DNA of 64,000 nucleotides, taken from the NCBI RefSeq assembly GCF_000341285.1, contig NW_005178471.1, forward strand, positions 151,739-215,738, written 5' to 3'. Made by a program: the position numbers and the translations under genes. Positions within the stretch are counted from its first letter, which is position 1, and every line of letters begins with the position of its first letter. Positions 30,732 through 42,907 of the stretch are shown here, in pieces. Below the pieces are notes generated by a model. It made no database searches. It saw only the letters and a list, made by a program, of their open reading frames with translations, and was not told the origin of the DNA. Source of the DNA: Galdieria sulphuraria (lineage: Eukaryota; Rhodophyta; Bangiophyceae; Galdieriales; Galdieriaceae).

Positions 30732-31659
30732 ATGAGAGGAAAAAGTAAAAGTGTCGTATTTCCTGCTTCAAGAATAAAGCGTATTATGCGAATAAACGAG
30801 GAGGTTGGAAAGATTGCAGTTCCAACACCCGTACTAGTTAGCAAGGCTCTGCAGTTGATGTTGCAAGATTTCCTAACGAGTTGTTGCGATACAGCGCGAA
30901 AACATAAGAGTACAGTCATTACGCCTTACTTGATGAAGTTATGTATGAGGAACTATGACCGTTTTGCTTTTTTGTTAAAGTTATTGGAAAGCAAGGTACT
31001 TGAGCTTTTTTATAGGATACCCATTTGTGATACCTATTTAGCAAAAGTTGGAATCTTTACCTGTTGAAATTGGAAGTGAACTATTCCATGTTGTAAATGA
31101 AAGGAATACAATAGATCTTACGAAAGAAAGACGTGAATTGAGAAAGCGTCGGTCTACAAGTGATCTATCATCGAAAAATGAAAAGAAAGAACGTTCAATG
31201 GCTTTGAATAATATCAACTTTGATGATTCCAAACATTTTCAATGTTCTCGTATATCTCCATCGTGCTTTTCTTTAAAAACGGAAGCTGAAGAAAATAACT
31301 ATGATTGTGATGAGGATGAGTCAAAGCCTAACTTACTCAATACAAGTTCCTCTGTAAATGATAGTCCTTTAGTAGATGACCATCACCAATTAACTGACAA
31401 TCATGATATGAAAAATAAGCATCATGAAGCAAAAGAGTCTCTAACAGAATATAAGACGAAACGCGAACGAACTATAGTATCAAAGATTGAGGAGAAGGAA
31501 CGCGAAAGTATATATTGTGTCGCAGTTGTTGAGGATACCTCTATTGCAGCAACTTGTTCACCTTCCAGTTTACCCGAAAATGATCTATATTTGTTGGACA
31601 AGGTTGAAAGTCCCAGTCGTGTATTCATAAGTATTGAAGAACTTGTCCATTCAGTTTAG
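30732..31659 (+). CDS. DRAP1: NC2 alpha / DRAP1, negative cofactor 2 subunit
   Basis: Histone-fold protein that with NC2beta binds TBP on promoter DNA and represses or redirects RNA polymerase II initiation. Two exons (30732-30995, 31042-31659). The histone fold reads VVFPASRIKRIMRINEEVGKI, VPVLVSKALQLMLQDFL in paralogue-typical spacing, and STVITPYLMKLCMRNYDRFAFL (the human protein has PPARIKKIMQTDEEIGKV and FDFLKDLV). The remaining 200 residues are disordered, charged and rich in Glu, Ser and Lys, longer than in the human protein and without domains I recognise. Confidence 0.88.
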
Positions 31660-31916
31660 AAGATTTGGAATTCGATGAATTATTTTCTTTCATGGTTTTA
31701 AGAACAAAAGGTTATCCTCAGAACAAGAACAGTTATTATTTGAATTCTTTTGCCATAGTTTTAGTGTATAGGGCGAAATAAGAATTGACTGATTTACTTG
31801 CCCAAAGAAAATAAGATAACTCAAGTTCATTGGGTAATATAACTCGATAAAATAATTCATCGTTCTCCATTTCCCTTTTGGAATTGCCGTTGCGCTTTTC
31901 TTTGTCCAAACTACTT

Positions 31917-33727
31917 ATGGAAGACTCGTTGGTGTTTCACCACGAACAGTTGGCAGATTCGGTTTTATTTACCAATAGTACTGCCATATTTATTTTAGTT
32001 GCTTTTGTTGTTTCTTGGAGTGCAGACTGCAATCAATTGTTGCAAGTAAGAAGGATGGGTTCAAGTTTGGAACAGTGTGATTGATATATTTGAATAGATT
32101 ATAGGAGATTTGTCTCAACATTGTCAAGTAAGAGGTTGGAAACAAGATTACGTTCAGTTCCACATATTCCATGCGGATAATGAGTTGGATAAGTTGCCAA
32201 ACGACATACCTTTTTTTCCCATCATTTTTTTCTGTTTGTAAGAGTTCGTTCTTTCGTTATGGACAGACTTCTAACGATTCTCGTTTTGATTGGATAAAGA
32301 GGAAAGATAGAGTCCAGAGTTTGTCATAAATATGGCGCAGTTTATTCCTCGGAAAATCTATCCTTTTTGGTGTTTTCTCGATTGATCAAAGCTTGCCCTG
32401 AATGCTCCATTCGATTGGAATCCGTTGAAAGTTCACATGAAGCTATTTCCTTTTTGAAAAATCGCTCGTCCCGTTTTCCTTATCAACAAGTCGCTGTAAT
32501 GGTTCCCAGTCAACACAAATCACGAATAGATGAATATACAAAGTTGTTCAAACAACTTGCCGAAGAATTGGTTTATATCGACTTTTTTATCTTTTCTCTA
32601 GCGAATGGAGACAATGATATGGTTCAGATGATATTTTCAGATTCTCATTTTGAAGGTGAATACAAAAGTTGGCGCTCAATGCCTTTAGAAGATGCCGTAG
32701 ATCTCGTCACTTGGAAGTCCACTCCAAAGTTCTTGCGTTGGTGAGTTGTAGCAGTTTTTGTTGAACAGGGTTCACCATTTTTAGGCTAAGGACTGGTTCT
32801 CCTTACTCTCCTTTTGCTCCAATTACCCCGGAAACTTATAATAATGCATCAAAGGACGAATGGTTTCACTTGGTGGTGATTCCTAACCGCAATGATCCAC
32901 AAGTACTTGACTATGAATCCTTGTTGTGGGAACTTTCTATGGAACATTGTAAGAATATTTCGCTGCATTCCTATCGTCGTTCGTGTCGTTATTATTCCAT
33001 GTCTTATTCTTCTTTTGCACCGTTTTTGAAAGGTTTAGGTGTTTCGTTTCCTGAAGAAGCCAACGAGAATCATTCGCGTTGGAACTCAATAGGATCATCG
33101 GAACAAGCACAGATGATTGTTATCGACCGTCAAAAAGAAGTATGGATGAGACTGCCACTTTATGTATTGGAAGATGTTTCCCTTATCAATAATATTTATT
33201 CAGCCATGGAGAATCTTGGCCAAGTTTCTGGTGACGCTACTAGGCAAGTGTCATCCCGTGTTTTATCAACTTATTCAAGAGTATCAAAACAACTACTCTC
33301 CAGTATGAGTCAAGAATATGGGAAAGAAAAACAAACGGTGATGAGGCCACAAATCACAACCCATTCTTTTCTATATACTTTACAAGGACCAGCACATTTA
33401 GAGCAGTTACGGAAAGCAAATACCCAAACTGTCCATATAGTCATTTTTTATGTTCCTTGGTGCATCTTTTGTCAACAAGCTCTGCCTGCTTATTCATATA
33501 TTGCAAACCATATAGATCAGAAGTTACTTCGGGTATATCAGTATGATTGTCAGCAATATAGGATTCCTCAACAATGGGACAGTTGGATTGATGGCTTCCC
33601 AACCGTTTTCGTATTTTCTTCCAAATACTTTAAAAAGCCTGCAATCTATGAAGGGCCTCACACGATAGAAGCAATAACAAACTATCTTCAAAAACGTTGT
33701 CTCAACAAAACGCTGCCATTATTTTAA
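31917..33727 (+). CDS. Multi-domain thioredoxin-fold protein
   Basis: Four exons (31917-32045, 32098-32237, 32300-32740, 32785-33727) give 550 residues. The C-terminal 120 residues are a clear thioredoxin domain: VIFYVPWCIFCQQALPAY has the redox-active CxxC (CIFC), then DGFPTVFVFS with the cis-proline. The N-terminal 75 residues also look like a thioredoxin fold (ILVAFVVSWSADCNQLL, then IPFFPIIFFCLGK) but keep one cysteine only. The middle part may hold a third diverged domain (YQQVAVMVPS). No signal peptide or ER-retention signal is seen, so it is not an ordinary PDI. Its stop codon overlaps that of the convergent MPS1 kinase gene in the shared tetramer TTAA at 33724-33727. Confidence 0.78.
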
Positions 33728-36312
33728 GACTCTTTGTTATATAATCTGTCCGGATGAAGGAAGGTGTGATTCAAAAGTTCTGGTATGGAAGCTCTCCTGT
33801 AAGCTTCTTTTTGTAGACAACTTGTTAAGACATCCAAAAGTTGAGGATTGAGTCTTTCTTTGTTTGGAAACTCAACAGGATGACTACAATCCGGAATGGT
33901 TTTCATTTTCATGATAGGATTTAAATGAGCATAAGGAGTTTTTCCATAAACCTATAAACAATTACTATAAAATACTTTTGAGAATGATCCATTTCTTACC
34001 ATTTGATAGAGAATACAACCCAAAGACCAAACATCACTAGCTCTCCCTAAACGACAATTGTTTGAAAATGCTTCTGGACTCATAAAATTGAGAGTTCCCA
34101 TAGGACTGTCATGAAAAACTTTGGTTGTTTCACTTTGACTGGCCTTTGCTATTCCAAAGTCAATAAGTTTCAAAGTTCCTTCTACAAATAAAAAATTTGC
34201 AGGTTTCAAATCACTGTGAATAATTTTCTCTTCATGAATAGTCTGCACAGCTTCTAACATTTGCTGCCAATATAATCGAATAAAATTCAAATCCACCGAC
34301 TTTTGACGTTCAGCATAGCGAGTAAGCAACCTAGACAAATCGATATCTCCATACTCTAAAATAAATTGGACTGTCAAATTTTTCTCATTGACTTCAGAGT
34401 CTATCAATTGAATGATACAGGGCTTGCCCTTTAAGCGTTGAAGAAGAGATATCTCATTTTGGTAATTGATGAATATATACTTTCCTTGTTCGTCAGCTTG
34501 TGACACACGAACTCTTTTGAGGGCAAAGATCTGACCACCACTGTTCATAACTTTAAAAACTTTCGAACTACCTCCTCGACCAACTATCTGAAGTGGTATA
34601 TAAGGAACCTTATTTACTACGATCACTTTGCGAGTATCTGACAGAATAGAAAATACAGAATCTCTCCTAGGGGATTCTTCTACAGGTCTTTGAAAAGCCT
34701 CAAGTTTTTCCAAATTGGATTGAATAGATTTCTCATTATGCTGCCCTGTCTGCTTGTCCACAGTTTTCTTCGCAACAATAGAAGGTTCTTTATGCACAGG
34801 AGAAGAATCAAAGGGAATGTCATCTTCTACCGACTGCCTGTGCCTTGCATTTTCAGATAGAGCCTTGGATGAAGTCTTGTACGATTCTTTCAAACCAAGA
34901 GGACTTATTTCAAGAGCTTCAGAATTTCGTGTTTCCACAGATCCTGAACGAAGTACTTCAGGAGAATCTACCTTGTCCTTTGCTGGATCTTCTCTTTGAA
35001 TTTGATCTGGATTATTGCTTATAGGTATTTGCTCTTTAATATGTCGTTGTTGTCGTTGTTCAATTTGCTGTTTGGATAGGGAGGCTGACTTTTCAGAATC
35101 CTGTAAGGAAGATGTTGTACAATGACTGATCTCTACAGATCTACCTCTGGTCTCCGTATGCTGGCCCAACTTGAGACTATTTTGCCATTCAGTACTATAG
35201 TGTTTGCTCGCTTGTTGTTCATCCGATTCTGTGCAACTGCTTTCATCTAGGAAAGCCTGACTAACTCTTCTTGCGCTTCCACTATTCAACAAAAGTGGTG
35301 TCTTCCAACACGCCGTCTTTTTCTTGTTTGTTGAAGATTTTAAAGGACTAAGGTTGACAGTTTCTTCGTGATGGCGTCGTTGGTAAAGCTTCTCATCTTG
35401 TTCACCTTCTATAGAGCTTTTTGAAGGAGCAGATTCTGTCTTTGGAGTACCTTCAGTCGTTTTTCTTTCAAGAGAGGAATCCTGGACTTTCGTGTCATTT
35501 CCAAAACTGACGCGTATTTCTTCCAATAACTTTTTAGACTTTTCTTGGTTGTCATGAGAAGCTTCAAACTCTGCCCAAGCATGAAGAAATCGTGATGAAC
35601 CTTCTCCAATATGTTCAGCCCGCATATATTTAAAAGTTCCTCTAGCATCGTGTTCAGATTCTTTGTCTTGGAGCCAAGCATAATCTATCCATATCTCTAT
35701 AAAGGCATCATTTTTCCTATTCCCCTTAAGAGGTATGGTCCGAACGGCCTTCTCATACAACTGCATCAGCATTGTTAAGGAGACTTGTCGAGGGTCTAAC
35801 TTGTGTTCACTTTGAACGTGCTTTAATAGTCGTAGCCAACTTTCTGGATCACAGGGATTATTTCGTACCAGTTGCACTAACTTATTTCTTGTTTGGACGT
35901 TTTGCTCCGTTTTTTTCATGGAACTATTGCTTGTTTTGTTGTATGGCGTGTCATTGCTTTCCTGTATTTTGAAATTACTCGTTTCATGGTTCAATCCCGA
36001 AGGAACCTGACGTGCAGAACTGGTAGGTTGCTGGTTGGATTGACGGGCAACCGGGGGAGGAAGCGGTCCTTCATCTTTCTGCTCTATTATGGTGTTTGGT
36101 GAAGGAATCGGATTCTCTAGATGATTATCTATCTTCCAACTATTTTCTAGTCTGGTAAGAGGCGTCGTGGTGAATGTTTCGTGGTGGGTATGGCCGTTAC
36201 TATTGTTAGCCGCTGATACTTGTCGCAAGCGTTGAACTTTTTCCTTGAGTTGCTGTAAACTTTCTACCTTTGCATACCCTTCGGGTGGCTGATTCTCCTT
36301 TTCTGCTTCCAT
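33724..36312 (-). CDS. TTK: MPS1/TTK spindle-checkpoint protein kinase
   Basis: Dual-specificity kinase that drives spindle-checkpoint signalling at kinetochores. Two exons (34000-36312, 33724-33951), 846 residues. Near residues 135-270 there is a TPR-like module (DPESWLRLLKHVQSEHKLD...), as in TTK and BUB1. A long disordered linker follows. The kinase domain has the glycine loop IVGRGGSSKVFKV, lysine in FALKRVRV, catalytic HSDLKPANFLF, LIDFGIAKA and the activation segment GTLNFMSPEAF typical of MPS1, then YGKTPYAHLNPIMKM, where TTK has YGKTPFQ. No ATP-site loss is evident. An E2F-like site lies about 93 bases upstream of the ATG. Confidence 0.93.
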
Positions 36313-37266
36313 ATTTCTCGAGTCAGTAAAAAATCATCAGGTTGCACATCTTTCCAGGTTGCATTCTCATGAAACGGTCAAATAGGGAATTTCGATTTTG
36401 AAACCCGCCAATCAATGGATTGATGGATGTTGGCCTTCTTTTCATTCATCCTTCCTTCTTCAACTGGGGGTAACAAAGCATCAAGAGATATTCCATCTCT
36501 TGAAGTTTCCTGAATTGCATTTATAGCATTTTTGTCATTTTCTCATCCTCTACTAACAGCCCTTTCATTTTATATGGGTCACCGGTAGTATATATATCAA
36601 AGATGATTATCTCTTCTATTGTTTCCATATGTTTCATGCTAGACGGGAATATCCAGCTGGTCACTCTTTTTACCCACTCTACAAACCACTAACATTACCT
36701 GGAAAATAAAGTACTGAAAATCATTACAGTTTCCTGGAATAAGAACATGATAAAGAGGAAATCATGCAGCCAAGTATTGTGAATATGGAAGTGATTTCGT
36801 TTCCATGATTACAAGCTTATGAGAATGATATTTTTCAGTAGCTTGTTAGTGATACGCAAACTTTTCAGATGAAAATTGTGGAAATCAGAAGAGGATTGTC
36901 TACTTGGCCACTTCAATCTTGAAATGCTATGAAAAGTCAAGTTATTGATAGGCAAAACAAGTCGCGTTTCCAAATGGCTTTTTGTGTTGTGTAAATAATG
37001 GGTCTTTAGCAAAGAGTCAAGCTTGCAAGACCAAAAATGCAATCCAGGAATGAGATCCATTTTCACTTTCCATTCATCATATCTATGTTCAGTTTTCAAG
37101 CTCTAGAGACCTGGACTCCCATTTCTGTGGAAGAGAAATCGCTTGGTTTTGGGAAATTGTTGGAATCTAAAAGAAGCGCAGATTCAAGTTGGACAGAAGG
37201 TGGAGAACAAAGGATTAGGGAATTTCATACCAACGGTGGACGTCGTTCATTCGTTTTTTCGTTATA
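36313..37266. other. Long intergenic region between MPS1 and a small ORF
   Basis: About 950 bases, the longest gene-poor stretch here. It contains the MPS1 promoter side (E2F-like site at 36405-36412) and short ORFs without recognisable products. No tRNA, snRNA or repeat family recognised. A frame open from 37037 to 37267 ends where the ATG of the next small ORF begins. Confidence 0.6.
36405..36412 (-). promoter_or_regulatory. E2F-like binding site upstream of MPS1/TTK
   Basis: On the minus strand the eight bases read ATTGGCGG, an exact match to the plant E2F/DP consensus WTTSSCSS, about 93 bases upstream of the MPS1 start codon in the same orientation. MPS1 is a cell-cycle gene, which makes the placement plausible. 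A single degenerate 8-mer can occur by chance. Confidence 0.45.
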
Positions 37267-37545
37267 ATGGAGTCTAAACTGGAAAACTTCAGAGTTCCTA
37301 CACCTCCACCGCAGCTACAACTTATTTTTGAGAGACCTGGCGCCCTTAACACTGGGGGTAGGGCAGCAGTGGCAGCCATGATGTCCGTCATGTCTGTTAA
37401 AAACGGTCTGGTCCAGCCACACTGCCCAGACCCGAAAACGAGAAGGGACAATGCAGAATATTTGAGACGTTGTACACTAACAACCATACCTGAAGATTGG
37501 CCTTTGCTGGAGTGGAATGCGGAATATCTTCCCCTTCTCAACTGA
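37267..37545 (+). CDS. Small ORF of unknown function, 92 residues
   Basis: Starts MESKLENFRVPTPPPQLQLI and has a small-residue, methionine-rich middle (NTGGRAAVAAMMSVMSV) and a CPDPKTRRDNAEYL stretch. The region is more GC-rich than its surroundings, and the reading looks protein-like, but I recognise no family. No membrane segment is certain. Convergent with PRA1, 163 bases away. A frame on the other strand (37215-37655) is also open, so orientation rests on composition only. Confidence 0.45.
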   Translation: MESKLENFRVPTPPPQLQLIFERPGALNTGGRAAVAAMMSVMSVKNGLVQPHCPDPKTRRDNAEYLRRCTLTTIPEDWPLLEWNAEYLPLLN

Positions 37546-37708
37546 AAGAAAATATTCTCGATGGGACGAAAGAATTGTTTGTTTGTATAGAGGCACAAAA
37601 AAGATGCAATCCAAGCATAGCCAAAGTATCTCATAAGTACTCTTTTGGAACACAAATATGTTGGCAGTCAAAATAAAAATATGTTGTATTATCTGAGCAA
37701 GCCAAGCA

Positions 37709-38326
37709 TCAAACAGTTGATTCAAAGTCAGGTTCATCCGCGGGAAGATGCATAACTGCGTGTGCGACGGCAATTACAAAAGCAACTCCTAACCAGGAAG
37801 TTATCACGTATACCGCACCGGTGATCCATATCAAGAAAACAGCTACAACGGTTAGCACAATCATTTTTAACTGCGAGTTCAAATAAACAGGACCCCAAGA
37901 GATAGGGGTTGAATGCAACACAAATAAATAAGCATACAAGAAAGCAATAAGTAACACAGCAATAACGATGAAAGGCCTCAATAAGATGGACAAAGAACTA
38001 AGGGCAACAAATAATAAAACGTAGTTGGGTAGATAGAACCGTAGATTGGAAAACACTCTATCTCTTACGTCCGCGGCATCTGATGGTGTCTTCAACTTTT
38101 TAGAACTGGCAAACTCCGACCACGGTTTTGCTGAACACCAAATTTGCCACAGCTGGCTTCGTACTGTTGAAGTCACCGGTTGCAAAAGATTAGAAGTAGC
38201 CCAGGCCAAAGACGAAAGTGAAGAACCTTCGGTAGTAGGTGTAACATTCAATTCACCCTGGGAAGAAGAAAAAGTTCTTCTGGTTGCATTGCGAAAGACT
38301 GAAAGAAAGCCGTTGGATTCCGCCAT
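37709..38326 (-). CDS. PRA1 family protein (prenylated Rab acceptor)
   Basis: Small integral membrane protein of ER/Golgi that interacts with prenylated Rab GTPases and helps deliver them to membranes. 205 residues, intronless. A hydrophilic, serine-rich N-terminus leads to KPWSEFASSKKLKTPSDAADVRDRVFSNLRFYLPNY, the family signature (positions about 67-102, key residues W, F, R, N and Y), followed by two long hydrophobic hairpins (LLFVALSSLSILLRPFIVIA and MIVLTVVAVFLIWITGAVYV) and a short acidic tail DEPDFESTV. Confidence 0.9.
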   Translation of the reverse strand: MAESNGFLSVFRNATRRTFSSSQGELNVTPTTEGSSLSSLAWATSNLLQPVTSTVRSQLWQIWCSAKPWSEFASSKKLKTPSDAADVRDRVFSNLRFYLPNYVLLFVALSSLSILLRPFIVIAVLLIAFLYAYLFVLHSTPISWGPVYLNSQLKMIVLTVVAVFLIWITGAVYVITSWLGVAFVIAVAHAVMHLPADEPDFESTV

Positions 38327-38446
38327 TTTTTTTGCGCGCTTTTCGGTCAGCCAATAATCAGAACAATTCCAACATTCAAAGAAGTTATTATTTGTTCGGC
38401 AATATCCCTGGATTAGCTTCTCTCAATTAGCAACCTTGTCATACCG

Positions 38447-39232
38447 ATGGTATTTGTATATTACGTCCCATATCAATTGGTTGGCTCCACACGTTGTAAC
38501 TGTAAACCAGTTAGCGTGAACAGGAAGTGGCACATGGGTATTGCTGAAGAGTTTGCTGAGGCCTGGTTCAACACCAGTGTGCATAGAAGACGAAGGTTCG
38601 ATAAAGAGTAGTTTTTTTGAAAGACCTATTTAAGGCTATTTTATACATTTTTAGGGAACAACTTTTGGTGACTGCGACAACGGAACTTCCGTACGTTCTC
38701 CTTTCACCTGCAGAAATAAACAAACAGGAAACCTCTGTTCGAAGGGGAACTTTAAGTGTAGAAAAGCCACAGATAATTGTTCCTGGACAGAATCAACGAA
38801 TTGCCGACTTTACGGTACGTTTGTAGTTCTCAAGTTTCTACAAACACTTTAATGTTTTAGAAACTCGATGACGAAAAATTCGAAGACATTAGGAATTCAC
38901 TGATATTGGCTCGCTTTGTGAAGTTTCCAAGTGGTCGGTATCTGCATCAGTCATATCAGTTGGACATCGTTGATACTCCCATCGAAACACTAACTGAGAG
39001 TTGGAACCAGAAATTGGAACAACAACAAGATCAAACGACAGGATTGATTACTACAAGAGTGCCGAGTTGGCGCTTGGCACTTCTTGTATACGTGGCACAG
39101 ACAGTTGGAAAATCCATGCACAAGGATTTAGACGCCCTCTTAGAGAAGATATTAGGTGTTTCTTTTCAAAGTGATCCGTCGAGCTTTCCTCCTCGAGGAG
39201 GACCTCGTGACTCGGAGTTTTACTTGTCTTAG
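38447..39232 (+). CDS. Conserved-looking protein of unknown function
   Basis: Three exons (38447-38607, 38655-38814, 38861-39232) read as one frame of about 230 residues. It begins MVFVYYVPYQLVGS with several cysteines close behind (STRCNCKPVS), has a basic RRRRFDKEEQ across the first splice, then TELPYVLLSPAEINKQE, and RFVKFPSGRYLHQSYQLDIV in exon 3, ending PPRGGPRDSEFYLS. Clean splicing and normal codon use make it a real gene. No family, signal peptide or membrane segment recognised. Its start faces PRA1 with 120 bases between the start codons. Confidence 0.72.
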
Positions 39233-39320
39233 AGGAAAGCACTCGAAATTGCATCTCTCAAAACACATAATAGCTTATAAGTCATATTTGTATCTTAAAA
39301 ATGTAGAATAACGACAATTT

Positions 39321-39664
39321 TCAGGGTTTACTTGGGTTTATCAGTAGCTTCACGACTTGTAACAAGTCTCCGTTCTGTTGTTTCAACCAATTTTCAGCTT
39401 CTTTTTTATCCAAATGTAATTCGTTGATAAGAAAGTTAACGTCATCTGCAGCAATCTTGACTGTCGTTCCTTTTAGTTCCTTGTCTTCCGTTATGAGCAG
39501 AACTCTAGAGAGGCAAGCTTAAAGTCCTTTACCTTTTTCGAACCTTGTTCAAAGCTCAACACTGCACTGACAGACTTTCTTAGAGACTCTGAGTCAAACT
39601 CTTCCACGTGGTCGGTAACCTTTTCCAAGTCAGCGGTAGACTTTTCGCGTTCACCTTTGGTCAT
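39321..39664 (-). CDS. HYPK: HYPK-like NatA-associated chaperone
   Basis: Small ribosome-associated protein that binds and regulates the NatA N-terminal acetyltransferase. Two exons (39533-39664, 39321-39479), 96 residues. The N-terminal helix reads TADLEKVTDHVEE (human HYPK DLERVTDYAEE); the C-terminal UBA-like domain reads VKIAADDVNFLINELHLDKK then AENWLKQQNGDLLQVVKLLI, as in HYPK. The intron has donor GTAAAG and is 53 bases. An upstream in-frame Met at 39706 exists but the MTKGERE start fits the family. It lies 99 bases downstream of phosphoglucomutase on the same strand. Confidence 0.85.
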
Positions 39665-39763
39665 TTCAAAAAGGGCCAAGATATCCAAAATAGTCTTCCA
39701 CAACAATTAACGAAAAGTTTATTCAACAACAACATTAGATCACTGCAGAGATTTCAGAAATAC

Positions 39764-41855
<2,092 letters not shown>

Positions 41856-41919
41856 TTAACAACATCTAACACTATCATTGTTCTATGGAATCACATGACA
41901 CGATGGCTTTAGTTGAAAA

Positions 41920-42798
41920 ATGGAATTGTTGTCCAATGTGTATAAGGACGTGGATGATAGTGACGAAGACAATACGCAAGTTACTGATAATGGTACCAAC
42001 AACCATCCTTCCAAAAATAAAGTAAATATAGACGTGACAAAATTTTTCAAATTGCCAAGCGTAGAAAGTGAAGAACAAGAAAAACCTCAAGTTGAACCGC
42101 TTCCCAAACGACCTAGAAAAGACACCAGTGGAAGAGAATTACTGCAGATGCTTCCTGCACCCAAGAAACAAGCACCTATTAAGGATATTCGAGTACAAAA
42201 ATGGACAAGTGGGACTCGTTCACAAGGAGACATGGACACTGTGGAGAGAAACTTGAACGACTTTGCCACTTCTACGGAGGTGACTTTTACACAACAGCAA
42301 GAGCAGGTTACACAAAAAAATGTTGAGGAAAACGGTGGTGAAGAAATAGATTGGAGCAAAGTACAGGACGAACGAGTTGTCGGTGATACAGTAGATGCAA
42401 GTTACAATTGGCCCGAAACTAGTGCGAATAGTTCGAAAGAGTTTCTTCGGGATATCAACCAATATGGTGATGATATAGCATTCGTAGATGTTCAGTTTTC
42501 GGATTTAGTGGATACATCGAAACCTGATGAAACCTTTGTAACTCGACAATCAGCCAGCACCTCGGAAGTTGTCAGCAAATTAGCACGTGTAGCAGGAAAG
42601 GTTACGCGGATACAGAAGGAAAGGCATCAATTGAATGCAGTAGCTGCGGATTTGGCAGCTAAACAGGTTGAACTTGAAGAGAAAAGAAGCCAATCGAGAC
42701 AAACAAAGGCAGAAACTTGTAAGTTTGTAAAACGATTGATATTTATGTTTCTTATTATTATTGTTGTTGATACATTAGGGGCAAAGTATGGTTGGTAA
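41920..42798 (+). CDS. PRCC: PRCC family protein (spliceosome-associated)
   Basis: Homologue of human PRCC, a nuclear protein found with pre-mRNA splicing factors. Two exons (41920-42718, 42779-42798); the last exon has only six codons. The mostly disordered body includes VNIDVTKFFKLPSVES (the family's xxFFxLP element) and GRELLQMLPAPKK. The C-terminal helix QKERHQLNAVAADLAAKQVE leads to SRQTKAETWAKYGW, where human PRCC ends SRRQTQAKYGF. Splicing is needed to reach this ending; without it the frame runs into an unrelated hydrophobic stretch. Confidence 0.85.
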   Translation: MELLSNVYKDVDDSDEDNTQVTDNGTNNHPSKNKVNIDVTKFFKLPSVESEEQEKPQVEPLPKRPRKDTSGRELLQMLPAPKKQAPIKDIRVQKWTSGTRSQGDMDTVERNLNDFATSTEVTFTQQQEQVTQKNVEENGGEEIDWSKVQDERVVGDTVDASYNWPETSANSSKEFLRDINQYGDDIAFVDVQFSDLVDTSKPDETFVTRQSASTSEVVSKLARVAGKVTRIQKERHQLNAVAADLAAKQVELEEKRSQSRQTKAETCKFVKRLIFMFLIIIVVDTLGAKYGW

Positions 42799-42907
42799 AG
42801 TGTTGCTTCATATAGATTGGATAAGGAATAGAGAATGGTGTTGTGCTATCCTTTGCGTGTGAAATAAACAACGATTGACGAGAAAATGTTGGGATAAGTG
42901 GCATAAT

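Noticed and set aside
37215-37655. 146-residue minus-strand frame
   Set aside because: Antisense to the 92-residue ORF; composition looks accidental and no family is seen, though orientation of this locus is not proven.
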